In this document: positions 16,321 to 25,704 of the stretch, piece by piece
Layout: each line of letters opens with the position of its first letter
Position numbering within the stretch: the first letter of the stretch is position 1
Source of the DNA: CBDFGN01 sp965247065
GTDB taxonomy: Bacteria; Bacteroidota; Bacteroidia; Cytophagales; Cyclobacteriaceae
Direction: 5' to 3'
DNA length: 64,000 nt
Assembly: GCA_965247065.1 (NCBI GenBank)
Contig: CBDFGN010000006.1
Location: forward strand, 744,001 to 808,000
Translations under genes and position numbers: made by a program
The notes under the pieces: generated by a model
The model's input: only the letters and a program-made list of their open reading frames with translations
Databases searched by the model: none
What the model was told of the DNA's origin: nothing

Positions 16321-18009
16321 CTAAAAAAGTTGGATATCGTTAGGGGAGAATCTCCAGGGATCGACCAGCGGGAGGGTGGCCCCGAATCTATCATTTATTA
16401 TCGATACAATTTCATTGACAATTATGGCGTTTCCCCGCTGGTTGGTATGGATCCCATCCACGGAAAACATTCCGGCCGGACCAATATCCGGACTAAGCGG
16501 AACCGAGCCAGGTGCCACACCAATAAGCTTTATGGTTTCGAAGATCCCATGGGCGTCAACCAGCTCTACTGTTGGTTTTTGAGAGACGATTGATGCTATG
16601 TGATCATTGAATTCCGCTGTCCGGGCAATAATGTCAGTGATCTCTACCTTGTCCAGAATATAGGCGCTGGGAATTGGAAACGGGCGAAGTTTGGTAATAT
16701 CCAAATTTTCGAAATCAATGCTCCCATCCGGTTTGAGAACCAAACCCTTGAGCGAGCCCCATCCCGCAACCAGGGAATCCAGTGGAACCGTAAGCAACAC
16801 CAGTTCATCACTTGCCAGTTGCCTGAAAACGCGATTGCCCTTTTCGTCCTCAGCTTCAACGGCCAAAAAATTATCCGGGCTTGAATCAAACACCTGACTT
16901 ATGGGTAATCCAGTGGTTGGGTCGGTGGCAAATCCAAATTGGGCATAGATGGAGTTAACTGCCGAAGCCAGATCGGGCACGGGTAAGCCTAATTCCGGTG
17001 GTACCGCAGCGCTTAGATCAAATGGCAGCTTAAGGGCGGCCGCGGGTACAGTATTAAAAAACGGAATACTCGTGATGTCGGTGACATTAATAGCTACCCC
17101 GCCGGTGAAACTGCTGGTACCGGTCAAAGCATCCATAATTTGTTGGTAGGCCCCAGCAAATACTGTAGGGTCAGTGATTTCGGAAGGATTCAAGCCTTGA
17201 CCGTTTGTACTAGCCGGCGTGTTGGTGGCGAAGTAATCGGTTATACCTGGAATATCTTTTAGTAAAATTGGCGTCCCCGGCGCCACATTTGGAGCCCAGA
17301 CGGGGCCTGTTGGGCCTATCCCAACTATGATACTGTCCGGAGGCACAACCGATGGGTTTGGTTGACTGGTGTCGGTACCTCCACTGGTGGCATAACCCAG
17401 CACGTCGTTGCTCCCCAACCACAAGCTAAAGAATGACCCGTTAGCGGCTACGGCATCTCCTAACATCGAAGCGCTTGAAGAGGATTGGAACCGGCTATAG
17501 TACTGGTTGAAATTGCCATACCCAGGAGTGACCGCATCTACCACACGAGCTCCGGGAACCCCAAAATTATTCAGAGAAGCTTTGTCACCGGTGAAGTCAC
17601 CAATGGGTTCTCCAGGCACAGCTGGTATGAATGATGGTGGGTCGGTGGTTGCATCGAGGCGCAATTTTCCGACAATAAGGCTTGGGCTGGAAAGTAACGG
17701 ATTAAAACCGTTGACAGAATTAATGTCCGGTTGAAGGAAGGCGCCACCTCCGGCCATGGCAAATTGCCCGCTCAATATCGCCGGAAAGGAATTGGCCTGG
17801 CCATCGTCGTAGAGGGCCGCGTCCATAAAACCCGCGGATTGCGAATTTCCCAGGGCTACATATTTCACGAAACTCACATCGCCTGAGCTTGGTGGTATGT
17901 CATCGGAAGTTGGTGTATTCTCCTTTACCAGGTCATCATAGGTGGTGCATGAGGCAACGATAATGGCCACTAAGGAAATTGCGAGGTATTTGAGGTTTAT
18001 AGTGTTCAT
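16321..18009 (-). CDS. SGNH/GDSL-type lipoprotein
   Basis: A 562-residue lipoprotein with signal and lipobox (ISLVAIIVASC). The SGNH blocks are recognisable though diverged: block I YVALGNSQSAGF (nucleophile Ser in GNS instead of GDS), block III LWLGSNDVLGYA, and block V SVDGIHTNQRGNAI with the Asp-x-x-His pair near the C terminus. Members act as esterases or lipases on the cell surface. Its stop-to-start spacing from the TonB receptor gene (15 bp) implies co-transcription, so the two may handle one substrate, perhaps an acylated one. The substrate is not identifiable. Confidence 0.72.
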   Translation of the reverse strand: MNTINLKYLAISLVAIIVASCTTYDDLVKENTPTSDDIPPSSGDVSFVKYVALGNSQSAGFMDAALYDDGQANSFPAILSGQFAMAGGGAFLQPDINSVNGFNPLLSSPSLIVGKLRLDATTDPPSFIPAVPGEPIGDFTGDKASLNNFGVPGARVVDAVTPGYGNFNQYYSRFQSSSSASMLGDAVAANGSFFSLWLGSNDVLGYATSGGTDTSQPNPSVVPPDSIIVGIGPTGPVWAPNVAPGTPILLKDIPGITDYFATNTPASTNGQGLNPSEITDPTVFAGAYQQIMDALTGTSSFTGGVAINVTDITSIPFFNTVPAAALKLPFDLSAAVPPELGLPVPDLASAVNSIYAQFGFATDPTTGLPISQVFDSSPDNFLAVEAEDEKGNRVFRQLASDELVLLTVPLDSLVAGWGSLKGLVLKPDGSIDFENLDITKLRPFPIPSAYILDKVEITDIIARTAEFNDHIASIVSQKPTVELVDAHGIFETIKLIGVAPGSVPLSPDIGPAGMFSVDGIHTNQRGNAIIVNEIVSIINDRFGATLPLVDPWRFSPNDIQLF

Positions 18010-18024
18010 AGCTCCCTAACTCAA

Positions 18025-21000
18025 TTAGTTCAAGAACTCATCAAATGTCAGCTGCACGTAATAGATTCCTCCCACCGTGGGATTACCGTAAGACGTAACG
18101 TAAGGTTCATTCAAAAGATTGGATGCGCCCAACTTCAGGATTGACTTAATGCTACTAATCTTGTAACTCACCTGGGCATCTAAAGTGCTGAATTCCTTGA
18201 TAAAGCCTGAACCAAATGAGGATTGCCACAAGAATGCGTCCTGGTACCTCCAAGTAATACCGAATCCTAGATTGTCGACAACTTCCCGATTTGCGAAGGT
18301 GATATTGGTACGCCATTCTGGGGTATTGTAGGCCGATTGGAATCCGGGGAGATCATCGATGGCCTCAGGATTGTCAATTCGGTTGAAAGTTACGTTCCCG
18401 TCCACAGTAAAATTCCGAGGTAATACGTAATCCAATCCCAGACCAAACCCGAACGAATTTACATTTTCGGTTTCAATATTGATGTCAACCCCGTAATTTC
18501 CAACACTTTCAGCCAGGACGAGTTGCTTGTCCTGATCAGGATCTCCACTCCCTTTGGAGGCCTCAACCGCGTCGGGATCACGAATACCGGGGGGTAATTG
18601 CCCTTGAGAAAACATTTGCAGACCAATGAAATCCTGGTAGGTGCTGTAATAGCCAAATAAATCAACCATAAGCTTATTCGCAATTAGGCTTTTGTACCCG
18701 GCTTCGAAAGATGCCACTTTCTCTGGCTTGAACTTAGCAAAATCAAACGGAATCAGATCACCCGGATTCTGACTCTCTCGGGCAGTCGCTACAACACCGG
18801 GAGTATACAGCGGGTTTTGATCTGGAAACATATTGTACCGGTTTTTTAGCACATCGTTGCTTCCTACCAGGCGCTGGGTGACGACATCAAGGTCGATAAA
18901 CTGGTCCTGAGTGGTTGGAATGCGGAATCCTGTCTGGAATGATGCGCGAATATTATGCAGTTCCGCAATGGTATAAACCAGGGCGATCCGGGGTGTGATT
19001 TGCCCGTCAAAGTTTTCGTTTTTATCGAACCGGAGGGAACCGGTGGCCCGTAGGTTTCCATTAACCCAGCGATCCGAGGCCTGAACATAGGCTCCAAACT
19101 CGCTTATGTTAAATTCGTCACCGTTATCGTCCAGGGCGAAAAGGTTTTCCATGGAGTTCAGGTTGTATTGTCTGAAATTTCCGCCAACCAGCAGCTCAAA
19201 ACTCTGGATCTGGCGTTCAAAGTTGTACATCCCTTCCACCTGCCACATTGAACTCTCTTCCACCAATAGGGCTCCGCCGTTAGGCAAGGAAATTTGGCGC
19301 AAACTATCAATCGCCCTATTATACTCGGTTGTTCCAGGTTGCAGCCAAGGTCTAGGAGCTGCTAGTACCGTGTCTCCTGAAGTAGGTGAGATCAGGGGTC
19401 CAGTCTGCCCATCGGCAAATTTGCGAGCAGTAAGGTGGTTAGCTTGTTGAAAGCTACGATCATTAGGATTAGCGCCGAAGGCGAGCACCGAGGGAAGCGC
19501 AGCTAACAAATAGGCCGTGGTATAGCCCGGGAACCAGCCTGGATTAGAGTCGTCTGCGGTTGGAGTTCGAATATTGGGATTGGCTGTTTCATTTAACAAG
19601 AGTCCCAGGAATGCCGAGGAATAGGTATCACCTGAATTTTCCTGGGTAGTATATCCTCTTACAAAAAAGTTAGAGCCCCGGACTTCTAATTTGATCTGGC
19701 TCAGGTTGAAATTGTCGATTATGAACCGGTTATTGGCAGTGTACACCGTACTTCCTGTTCCCCAATTTATTTGGGCCAGCCCTTCAACGTCTTCACTAAA
19801 GCGGTAATGAAAGGCCCCATTGAGTTTCAGGCTTTCGGTGGTGTAGTTAACCATTTCGTCTTCCCGGTAACCGGTGCGGGATACACCGTCATCAGGTATG
19901 ATACTCTGTAAGTACTCAACTGAGGTTCCAGTCTGCGCCGCTATCTCTTTCAGCGCAACATCTATGTAGGCTGGATTGGTATAGACCAAGGATAGCGGTA
20001 CCGCACCGTCGTCCCCATAAACGTTGATTCCATTGTAACCTGGATTAATGGTCCGGTTTCCTTCTTTGCCGCCGTCCTCAAAGCCAAATCCATTAACGCC
20101 ACTTTGATCTCTATAATCGGTTGCCCGAAAGTCTTCAGCGCGCAAGTAACTTGCGTTTAGCTTAATGGCCACTTTATTGTTAAAGGCCTTGGCATAGCGA
20201 ATGGCATAGTCCTGATAAAAATTGGTTTCGGTGGTCGGATCCCCCGAGTTTTGTTCCAAGTAGGGAGGAACGCTAGCCCCAGGAGGATCGCTTTGGATCA
20301 TATTCAATCCATTTCGCACATAAGCGCTCAAACCTTGATATTGGAAAGGACTTTTGCTTGTCATTAATAATATGCCATTCAACGCATTGGGACCATAAAG
20401 CGCTGATGAGGCCCCTGGCAGTAATTCCACACTCTCCAAATCGAGCTCCGAGATACCGACGATATTTCCCACCGGGAAATTCAATCCGGGAGCCTGGTTA
20501 TCCATCCCATCTATCATTTGAACAAATCGCTCATTCCCGTTGGCTCCAAAGCCACGGGCGTTCACTGATTTGAAGGTGAGACTGTTGGTGCTGATATCTA
20601 CGCCCTTAATATTTGCTAATGCGTCGTAAAAGTTGGCCGAAGGAGTTTCCCGAATCGCTATGATGTCCATTTTCTCGATCGAAGTAGGTGATTGAAGAAT
20701 ACTTTCCTCAAACCTCGAGGCAGAAATGACAATCTCCTGACCCATCAGTATCTGTTCGGATAAGGCAAGAGTGATTCCTGCGGTTTCGGATTCGGTGATT
20801 TCCAGTTCCTGGGTGCCATACCCAACAATTGAAAAAACCAGAGTTATTGGGGCCGGCCTTTCTGTTGTAAGATTAAAGTTGCCATCGAAGTCGGTTACCG
20901 TGCCGGTAATGGTCCCTTTCACCACCACGTTCACCCCGATCAATCCCTCGTTGGTATCGGTATCAGTGATCGTCCCGTTTACCGTGGTCTGGCCTAATGC

Positions 21001-21060
21001 CCCAGCTGAGATCAACAGAAAGCACAATAACAAGAACGCGTGGGTAGATTTTGGTCTCAT
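18025..21060 (-). CDS. TonB-dependent outer-membrane receptor
   Basis: The 1011-residue receptor has a signal peptide and an N-terminal carboxypeptidase-regulatory-like domain (TVNGTITDTDTNEGLIGVNV...TDFDGNFNL). A plug domain follows (IETPSANFYDALANIKGVD, RGFGANGNERFVQMIDGMDNQAPGLNFPVGN) and then a 22-strand-type barrel ending in YVQLTFDEFLN. It imports or exports a ligand across the outer membrane using TonB energy. It has no SusD partner; its neighbour is an SGNH lipoprotein, so it is not a classic polysaccharide locus. It is the first gene of a four-gene minus-strand cluster. Confidence 0.9.
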   Translation of the reverse strand: MRPKSTHAFLLLCFLLISAGALGQTTVNGTITDTDTNEGLIGVNVVVKGTITGTVTDFDGNFNLTTERPAPITLVFSIVGYGTQELEITESETAGITLALSEQILMGQEIVISASRFEESILQSPTSIEKMDIIAIRETPSANFYDALANIKGVDISTNSLTFKSVNARGFGANGNERFVQMIDGMDNQAPGLNFPVGNIVGISELDLESVELLPGASSALYGPNALNGILLMTSKSPFQYQGLSAYVRNGLNMIQSDPPGASVPPYLEQNSGDPTTETNFYQDYAIRYAKAFNNKVAIKLNASYLRAEDFRATDYRDQSGVNGFGFEDGGKEGNRTINPGYNGINVYGDDGAVPLSLVYTNPAYIDVALKEIAAQTGTSVEYLQSIIPDDGVSRTGYREDEMVNYTTESLKLNGAFHYRFSEDVEGLAQINWGTGSTVYTANNRFIIDNFNLSQIKLEVRGSNFFVRGYTTQENSGDTYSSAFLGLLLNETANPNIRTPTADDSNPGWFPGYTTAYLLAALPSVLAFGANPNDRSFQQANHLTARKFADGQTGPLISPTSGDTVLAAPRPWLQPGTTEYNRAIDSLRQISLPNGGALLVEESSMWQVEGMYNFERQIQSFELLVGGNFRQYNLNSMENLFALDDNGDEFNISEFGAYVQASDRWVNGNLRATGSLRFDKNENFDGQITPRIALVYTIAELHNIRASFQTGFRIPTTQDQFIDLDVVTQRLVGSNDVLKNRYNMFPDQNPLYTPGVVATARESQNPGDLIPFDFAKFKPEKVASFEAGYKSLIANKLMVDLFGYYSTYQDFIGLQMFSQGQLPPGIRDPDAVEASKGSGDPDQDKQLVLAESVGNYGVDINIETENVNSFGFGLGLDYVLPRNFTVDGNVTFNRIDNPEAIDDLPGFQSAYNTPEWRTNITFANREVVDNLGFGITWRYQDAFLWQSSFGSGFIKEFSTLDAQVSYKISSIKSILKLGASNLLNEPYVTSYGNPTVGGIYYVQLTFDEFLN

Positions 21061-21413
21061 ATTACCGGGATTGAATTTTGGCTAAAATTTTACCAAGAGG
21101 CCGTGTTGAACGGAAAATCACCACTCCTAATATTAGCAAAAATCCCAGATAATGCGCTATTAATCGAAGTGTTTTTCAGAACCCAAAGTGGTCTTCAATT
21201 GACCTAATTACGTTTTTGTTAGAAGCTTCAATATATCCGTGCGCAAATCTAATTGCTAATTGATTTGTACGGATAGCTTTTCGTCATTTTACGAAAATGC
21301 AAAGTCAGTAACTCCAGTGGCGGCCGTTTGGCTTATATTCAAATAAGTTTAAAGCAGCGCCCTGGCCGGCGCGAAATTTGGCAAACTTTGTTCTTGATTC
21401 TTAGGGCCGGAAC
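21061..21413. other. non-coding spacer upstream of the TonB receptor cluster
   Basis: No coding frame is convincing here. A TAGATTTG -7-like box lies on the minus strand at 21244-21251, about 185 bp ahead of the receptor gene, without a clear -33 element. The AT-rich middle could hold the promoter of the receptor cluster. Confidence 0.35.
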
Positions 21414-21755
21414 TTAATTGGCCTGGGGATTCTTCTTGATGTGCTCGATCAATCGATCGCACAGTTCGTTCATCTGGTTGGCAAAGAATTCATCTCCTGT
21501 AGCATTGAGAGAACTTTGGGCAAGCCCCCCAAGGGAATCAATATAGAATTTCTTCATTTCGTCGACCGGCATGTCTTTGGTCCAGAGATCGATTCGAAGT
21601 GTATTTTTGAGATTATGATCCCACAAAGAAATGCTGAGTGACTTGGTGTCTTTCAATCCTTCAAAATCGGTTTGGTCTTCGGCCTTCCAATGGATGTTTT
21701 CGGGAACGTTTTGATCATCCAGTTCAATCTCAAAGTTTATGTTGGTTTTCTTCAT
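21414..21755 (-). CDS. gldC: gliding motility protein GldC
   Basis: A 113-residue protein beginning MKKTNINFEIELDDQNVPENIHW, with SISLWDHNLKNTLRIDLWTKDMPVDEMKKFYIDSLGG and ATGDEFFANQMNELCDRL. This is the characteristic sequence of the small GldC protein associated with gliding motility in Bacteroidota. GldC is not essential for the type IX secretion core, and its biochemical role is unclear. It is the last gene of the ftsX to gldC cluster, 15 bp after ribF. Confidence 0.9.
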   Translation of the reverse strand: MKKTNINFEIELDDQNVPENIHWKAEDQTDFEGLKDTKSLSISLWDHNLKNTLRIDLWTKDMPVDEMKKFYIDSLGGLAQSSLNATGDEFFANQMNELCDRLIEHIKKNPQAN

Positions 21756-21770
21756 GGTTATGAAATTGAT

Positions 21771-22709
21771 TCAGGTGGTTTGGTTCAAAATTCTTAGCGC
21801 TTCAAGTCGGTCCTTGATGAGCTGATCTTTCAATTGATCCAGTGATTCGAATTTGGTTTCCGATCGCATTCGGCTTACAAAGGTCACGGTAAGATCATCC
21901 CCGTAAATCTGCCGGTCGAAATCGAAAATATGGCTTTCTATGGTTCTGTAGTTTCCGTAAACCGTTGGTCTAAAGCCTATGTTGAGCATGCCCTGAAATG
22001 CCTGGCCTTGCCACTGGATTTCGACTGCATAAGCGCCGTCACCGGGAACAAGTTTGTACCGCTCCTTAACCATCATATTGGCAGTTGGAAATCCAATACT
22101 CCTGCCCATCTGGCTGCCTTCGGTAACGGTTCCGGTGATTGAGTAATTCTCCCCTAGGAATTGACGGGCGGTTACCAGGTCACCGGCGAGTAAGGCTTTT
22201 CGGATCTTGGTGGAGCTGATTCCGATATTGTGGAGTTCCTCCCTGGGGATTTCTTCTACCTCAAAGCCGTATTTCTGGGCATTGCCGGACAAATATTCGA
22301 AGCTGCCCTCACGGTTTTTCCCGAATCGATGATCGTATCCTATGACCAATGTACGGGTTCCTATACCATCAACCAGGACCTTTTGAATGAAGTCTTCGGA
22401 ACTTAACTGAGAGAACTCCGTGGTGAAAGGGATTTTCAGCAAATGGTGTATGCCCAGTTCAGCCAATCGGGTGGTTTTCTCATTAAAAGTGGACAAAAGT
22501 TTCAGATCACTATCCTCGGGATGCAAAACGAATCGGGGATGAGGCCAAAATGTAATTACCATAGCCTCGCCGTTATTCTCCTGGGCTCGTTGGATCAAGC
22601 GCTTCAAAATCTTTTGATGCCCAATATGTACACCATCAAAAGTGCCGCTGGTTACAACTGCATTGGGTAGAAGCGTGCACGAATCGAGTCCCTCGTAAAT
22701 CCTCATCAT
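21771..22709 (-). CDS. ribF: bifunctional riboflavin kinase / FAD synthetase
   Basis: The 312-residue enzyme converts riboflavin to FMN and FMN to FAD. The N-terminal nucleotidyltransferase domain has GTFDGVHIGHQKIL and VIGYDHRFGKNREG. The ISSTKIR motif leads into the C-terminal kinase domain with GRSIGFPTANM and PGDGAYAVE, followed by YGNYRTIESHIFDFD. Length is normal. The start overlaps the truB stop by 4 bp. Confidence 0.96.
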   Translation of the reverse strand: MMRIYEGLDSCTLLPNAVVTSGTFDGVHIGHQKILKRLIQRAQENNGEAMVITFWPHPRFVLHPEDSDLKLLSTFNEKTTRLAELGIHHLLKIPFTTEFSQLSSEDFIQKVLVDGIGTRTLVIGYDHRFGKNREGSFEYLSGNAQKYGFEVEEIPREELHNIGISSTKIRKALLAGDLVTARQFLGENYSITGTVTEGSQMGRSIGFPTANMMVKERYKLVPGDGAYAVEIQWQGQAFQGMLNIGFRPTVYGNYRTIESHIFDFDRQIYGDDLTVTFVSRMRSETKFESLDQLKDQLIKDRLEALRILNQTT

Positions 22710-23431
22710 CCAGGTTTGGTGCGCAAAAATCGAGGGGGTCGTTCTTTGGTAACTGGATCATGTCCTTTTTCTTTTAGAAATTCGGACAGAGGTTGGGCTT
22801 GAGCTAAGGTAAACTCTCCGATCCTGGTTCTTCTGAGGCTGGTCAAAACCGCGCCCACACCCAGATCATCACCCAGGTCCCTGACTAAACTGCGGATATA
22901 GGTTCCCTTGGAACATGCAACCAGGAAGTGAACTTCGGGCAAATTGAGCCGGGTGATCCGAAACTCCCTGACTTCCACTTGTCGGGACCTTAATTCCACT
23001 TTCTCTCCCCTGCGGGCATGATGGTAAACCCTGGTGCCCGCGACCTTAATGGCTGAATAATCCGGGGGGACCTGATGGATGTTGCCTTCCAATTTTTTGG
23101 CTGACTTGCGGACCCTGTCAGGGTGGATATTACGGATATCAAGTTTCTTGATGACCGGCGTTTCAAGGTCAATTGAGGCTGTCGTTTGCCCTAGCAGAAA
23201 ACTGCCGGTATATTCTTTTTCCAAGCCCTGAAAGTAATTTATTTTTTTGGTTTTGGATCCTGTACACAGGATCAGCAATCCGGTAGCCAGGGGGTCCAGG
23301 GTTCCGGCGTGCCCTATCTTTTTTATCTTCAAAACCCCTCGGATCTTCTTGATGACGTCAAAAGAGGTCCAGTCGTAGGGCTTGTCAATTATTATGATCT
23401 GGCCAGTAACTTGGTTAGAAACCGAATCCAT
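22706..23431 (-). CDS. truB: tRNA pseudouridine(55) synthase TruB
   Basis: TruB makes pseudouridine-55 in the T loop of tRNAs. The 241-residue product has DKPYDWTSFDVIKKI, and the catalytic motif GHAGTLDPLATGLLILCTG with Asp as nucleophile. It also has YTGSFLLGQTTASIDLE, VPPDYSAIKVAG and CSKGTYIRSLVRDLG. It is slightly short at the C terminus (no PUA domain), as usual in this phylum. It overlaps uppP (TAATG) and ribF (ATGA). Confidence 0.96.
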   Translation of the reverse strand: MDSVSNQVTGQIIIIDKPYDWTSFDVIKKIRGVLKIKKIGHAGTLDPLATGLLILCTGSKTKKINYFQGLEKEYTGSFLLGQTTASIDLETPVIKKLDIRNIHPDRVRKSAKKLEGNIHQVPPDYSAIKVAGTRVYHHARRGEKVELRSRQVEVREFRITRLNLPEVHFLVACSKGTYIRSLVRDLGDDLGVGAVLTSLRRTRIGEFTLAQAQPLSEFLKEKGHDPVTKERPPRFLRTKPG

Positions 23432-24222
23432 TACAGATTACCAATTATAGCTATTGAACCGATCGTGAAGCAATAAATGGCAAAGTAAACCAACTTACCT
23501 TTTCTAACGATTTGTATCATCCAGGTGCATGCCACCAGCCCTGAGACAAAAGCGGCGATGAAGGCGGTAGCAAGAGCAGCCAGGGATATTCCTTCCGCCA
23601 AATCGGGATTGCGCAGAATCTTCAATACCTCCAGCCCGGTTGCTCCAAAGATAGGAATCAGAACCATCAGAAAGGAAAACTGGGTCGCTGTGTCTTTCTT
23701 GACCCCAAGGAATAAGGAGGTGGCTATGGTGGTACCTGATCGAGATATTCCTGGAACCACGGCAACTGCCTGGGCCACTCCTATCACGAAGGCCTTGCCG
23801 AATGTCATCTCTTCTTGTCCATCCCCGGTGAGCCTCGTGAGCAACAGCAAAATCCCCGTTAAGAGCAGCATACTGCCTACCAGAACAACCTTTCCTCCGA
23901 AAAGGAATTCAACTTCATCCATAAAAAAGAGGCCAAGAATTACCACTGGAATAGCTGAGACTATTATCTGTAGAACCAATTTGGAAGCGGGATTCCAGCT
24001 AAACTTCAGACTCCCACGAACCAGATCCTGAATGTCATTACGGTATACCCACATTGTTGACAGAGAAGTGGCTCCGTGGACGGCGATCGAAAATAGCAAA
24101 TTGTCTCGGGAGTGGATTTTAAATAGAAACGTTCCCAACTCAACATGTCCGCTGCTGCTGACCGGCAAGAATTCGGTCAATCCCTGAACGAACCCCAAGA
24201 TCAGGGCCTCCAAGAGGCTCAT
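23431..24222 (-). CDS. uppP: undecaprenyl-diphosphate phosphatase
   Basis: A 263-residue polytopic membrane enzyme (BacA/UppP family) that recycles undecaprenyl pyrophosphate for cell-wall synthesis. It has the conserved GFVQGLTEFLPVSSSGHVELG near the N terminus and the second active-site motif VVPGISRSGTTIATSLFLG near residue 160. About eight membrane segments are visible. Its ATG overlaps the DUF3098 stop (ATGA). Confidence 0.96.
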   Translation of the reverse strand: MSLLEALILGFVQGLTEFLPVSSSGHVELGTFLFKIHSRDNLLFSIAVHGATSLSTMWVYRNDIQDLVRGSLKFSWNPASKLVLQIIVSAIPVVILGLFFMDEVEFLFGGKVVLVGSMLLLTGILLLLTRLTGDGQEEMTFGKAFVIGVAQAVAVVPGISRSGTTIATSLFLGVKKDTATQFSFLMVLIPIFGATGLEVLKILRNPDLAEGISLAALATAFIAAFVSGLVACTWMIQIVRKGKLVYFAIYCFTIGSIAIIGNL

Positions 24223-24434
24223 TTACCTGTTTTCGGCTTATATAAGATTGCCAGCAATTCGATGCCAAAACCAGAGAGTACCACCACTGGACCGAGAGTC
24301 AGACCAACAAAGCCAAAGCCATATTGCTCCTTGTCAATTGACATCAATGTAAATCCGAGGATCAATACGGCGATACCCGTTAGCATGATGAGGTAATTAA
24401 TTTTTTGAAAGGCGAGTTTGTTGTCTTTATTCAT
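24219..24434 (-). CDS. DUF3098 small membrane protein
   Basis: A 71-residue protein with two membrane segments (YLIMLTGIAVLILGFTLMS and GLTLGPVVVLSGFGIELLAIL) separated by a short loop. It matches the DUF3098 proteins that Bacteroidota encode between ftsX and uppP. Function is unknown; its constant place suggests a link to the cell envelope or division. It overlaps uppP by 4 bp. Confidence 0.85.
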   Translation of the reverse strand: MNKDNKLAFQKINYLIMLTGIAVLILGFTLMSIDKEQYGFGFVGLTLGPVVVLSGFGIELLAILYKPKTGK

Positions 24435-24475
24435 CGTTTTTTAGTTCAATCAAGCAAAACAATCAAATATTGTTC

Positions 24476-25354
24476 TCAATACAATTCGTCAAGCGACATC
24501 TTTAGGTACTTGTTCACGGCGCGTAAGGAGCTCAGGAATCCGATCAAAGCCCCGAAAATTACAAGACCGGCAAATAAATATAACTGTTGTTGGGAATTCC
24601 TGAGAATTTCCAACTCAGTCACTTCTTGGTAAGCATAGGTCAAGACACCGAACAAAAGAGCCGAAGCCAGGATTCCGCCCACGATACCATGAGCGGCGGA
24701 TCGTAATAAAAAAGGCTCTTGGATAAATCCTGCGTTGGCTCCGACCAGTTGCATACTCCGAATTAGGAATCTCTGTGAAAACAAGGCCAATTTGATAGTG
24801 TTGTTGATCAAAATGGCCACGGTCAGTAGCAACAAAACTGAGAATCCCATCAACACCAATCCCATTTTAGTCAGATTCCGATTAATGGAATCTACCAGAC
24901 TTTCTAGGTATGTAACCTCGAACACTCCGGCAATAGATTGGATTTCCTGACGAATAGCGAGTAATGAATCCGCCTGGTAGTATTCGGGGGTTGTTCTCAG
25001 TACAAAAGCGTCATGCAAAGGGTTTTCACCTAAGAAATTCAGAAAATCCTCGCCTGTTTCTTCAATGAATTGTTCCGCTGCCTGTTCTTTCGAAATTAAA
25101 TCCACTCGGGCCGTGTATTTCTTCCCAGAGAGCGTTTTATGGATCTTTAGTTTACTATTTTCGGTGATGAATTTGTTGAGATATATCTGGACCTCCACAT
25201 TCTCGCGAATAAGCTGCGAAAGACGATTTGAGTGCTGAATCAATAACCCGAATAAACCCACAACAAAAAGGGCAAGTGTAATACTGAAAACTACACTCAG
25301 GTAGGGATAGTTGCCTAGCTTTTTTTTCTTTTTGAACTTCCTTTCAGATACCAA
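24476..25354 (-). CDS. ftsX: cell division protein FtsX (permease-like)
   Basis: FtsX pairs with the FtsE ATPase at the division site to control peptidoglycan hydrolases. The protein has a basic cytoplasmic N terminus (VSERKFKKKKKLGNY) and a first membrane segment (SITLALFVVGLFGLLI). An extracellular domain with FLGENPLHDAFVLRTTPEYY follows, then three C-terminal membrane segments. The frame is open farther upstream, but the extra 26 residues look unlike the family. I chose TTG at 25354, giving 292 residues, near the usual length. It is first in the cluster that runs to gldC. Confidence 0.9.
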   Translation of the reverse strand: MVSERKFKKKKKLGNYPYLSVVFSITLALFVVGLFGLLIQHSNRLSQLIRENVEVQIYLNKFITENSKLKIHKTLSGKKYTARVDLISKEQAAEQFIEETGEDFLNFLGENPLHDAFVLRTTPEYYQADSLLAIRQEIQSIAGVFEVTYLESLVDSINRNLTKMGLVLMGFSVLLLLTVAILINNTIKLALFSQRFLIRSMQLVGANAGFIQEPFLLRSAAHGIVGGILASALLFGVLTYAYQEVTELEILRNSQQQLYLFAGLVIFGALIGFLSSLRAVNKYLKMSLDELY

Positions 25355-25377
25355 AATTCCTGGAAAAAAATAAATCC

Positions 25378-25385
25378 CAAATTTA
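25378..25385 (-). promoter_or_regulatory. candidate -7 box (TAAATTTG) for the ftsX cluster
   Basis: TAAATTTG on the minus strand lies 23 bp ahead of the chosen ftsX start, which supports the shorter start. The same box recurs at 25662-25669 within a similar flanking sequence. No clear -33 TTG is present. The rest of 25386-25704 holds no gene that I can see. Confidence 0.4.
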
Positions 25386-25704
25386 GGTAAAACTAAACAA
25401 AGGTTTGGCGGACGACATTTCTTTCGATCCAATAACCTCTAGATTCGGGTGATGGAAGAAGACAAAAATAATCGCGAAATTTCTTGTTACATGCACGATC
25501 ATCCCAACGTTAATTTGAATTAATTGAACTTTTTTTGTCGCTAAGGTTGCCGGTTTGTTTTCTGAAATATGATGGGGTTCGGAAGAATTAGGCCGGTTTT
25601 TGATGAAGGCCTAATCCGATAAGCAGAAACATAAAGCGCGGTGTCCTCAAAAAATAAAGCCCAAATTTAGTTAAAAATCCGGGCTCCGTTGCGTGGATTT
25701 GGGA

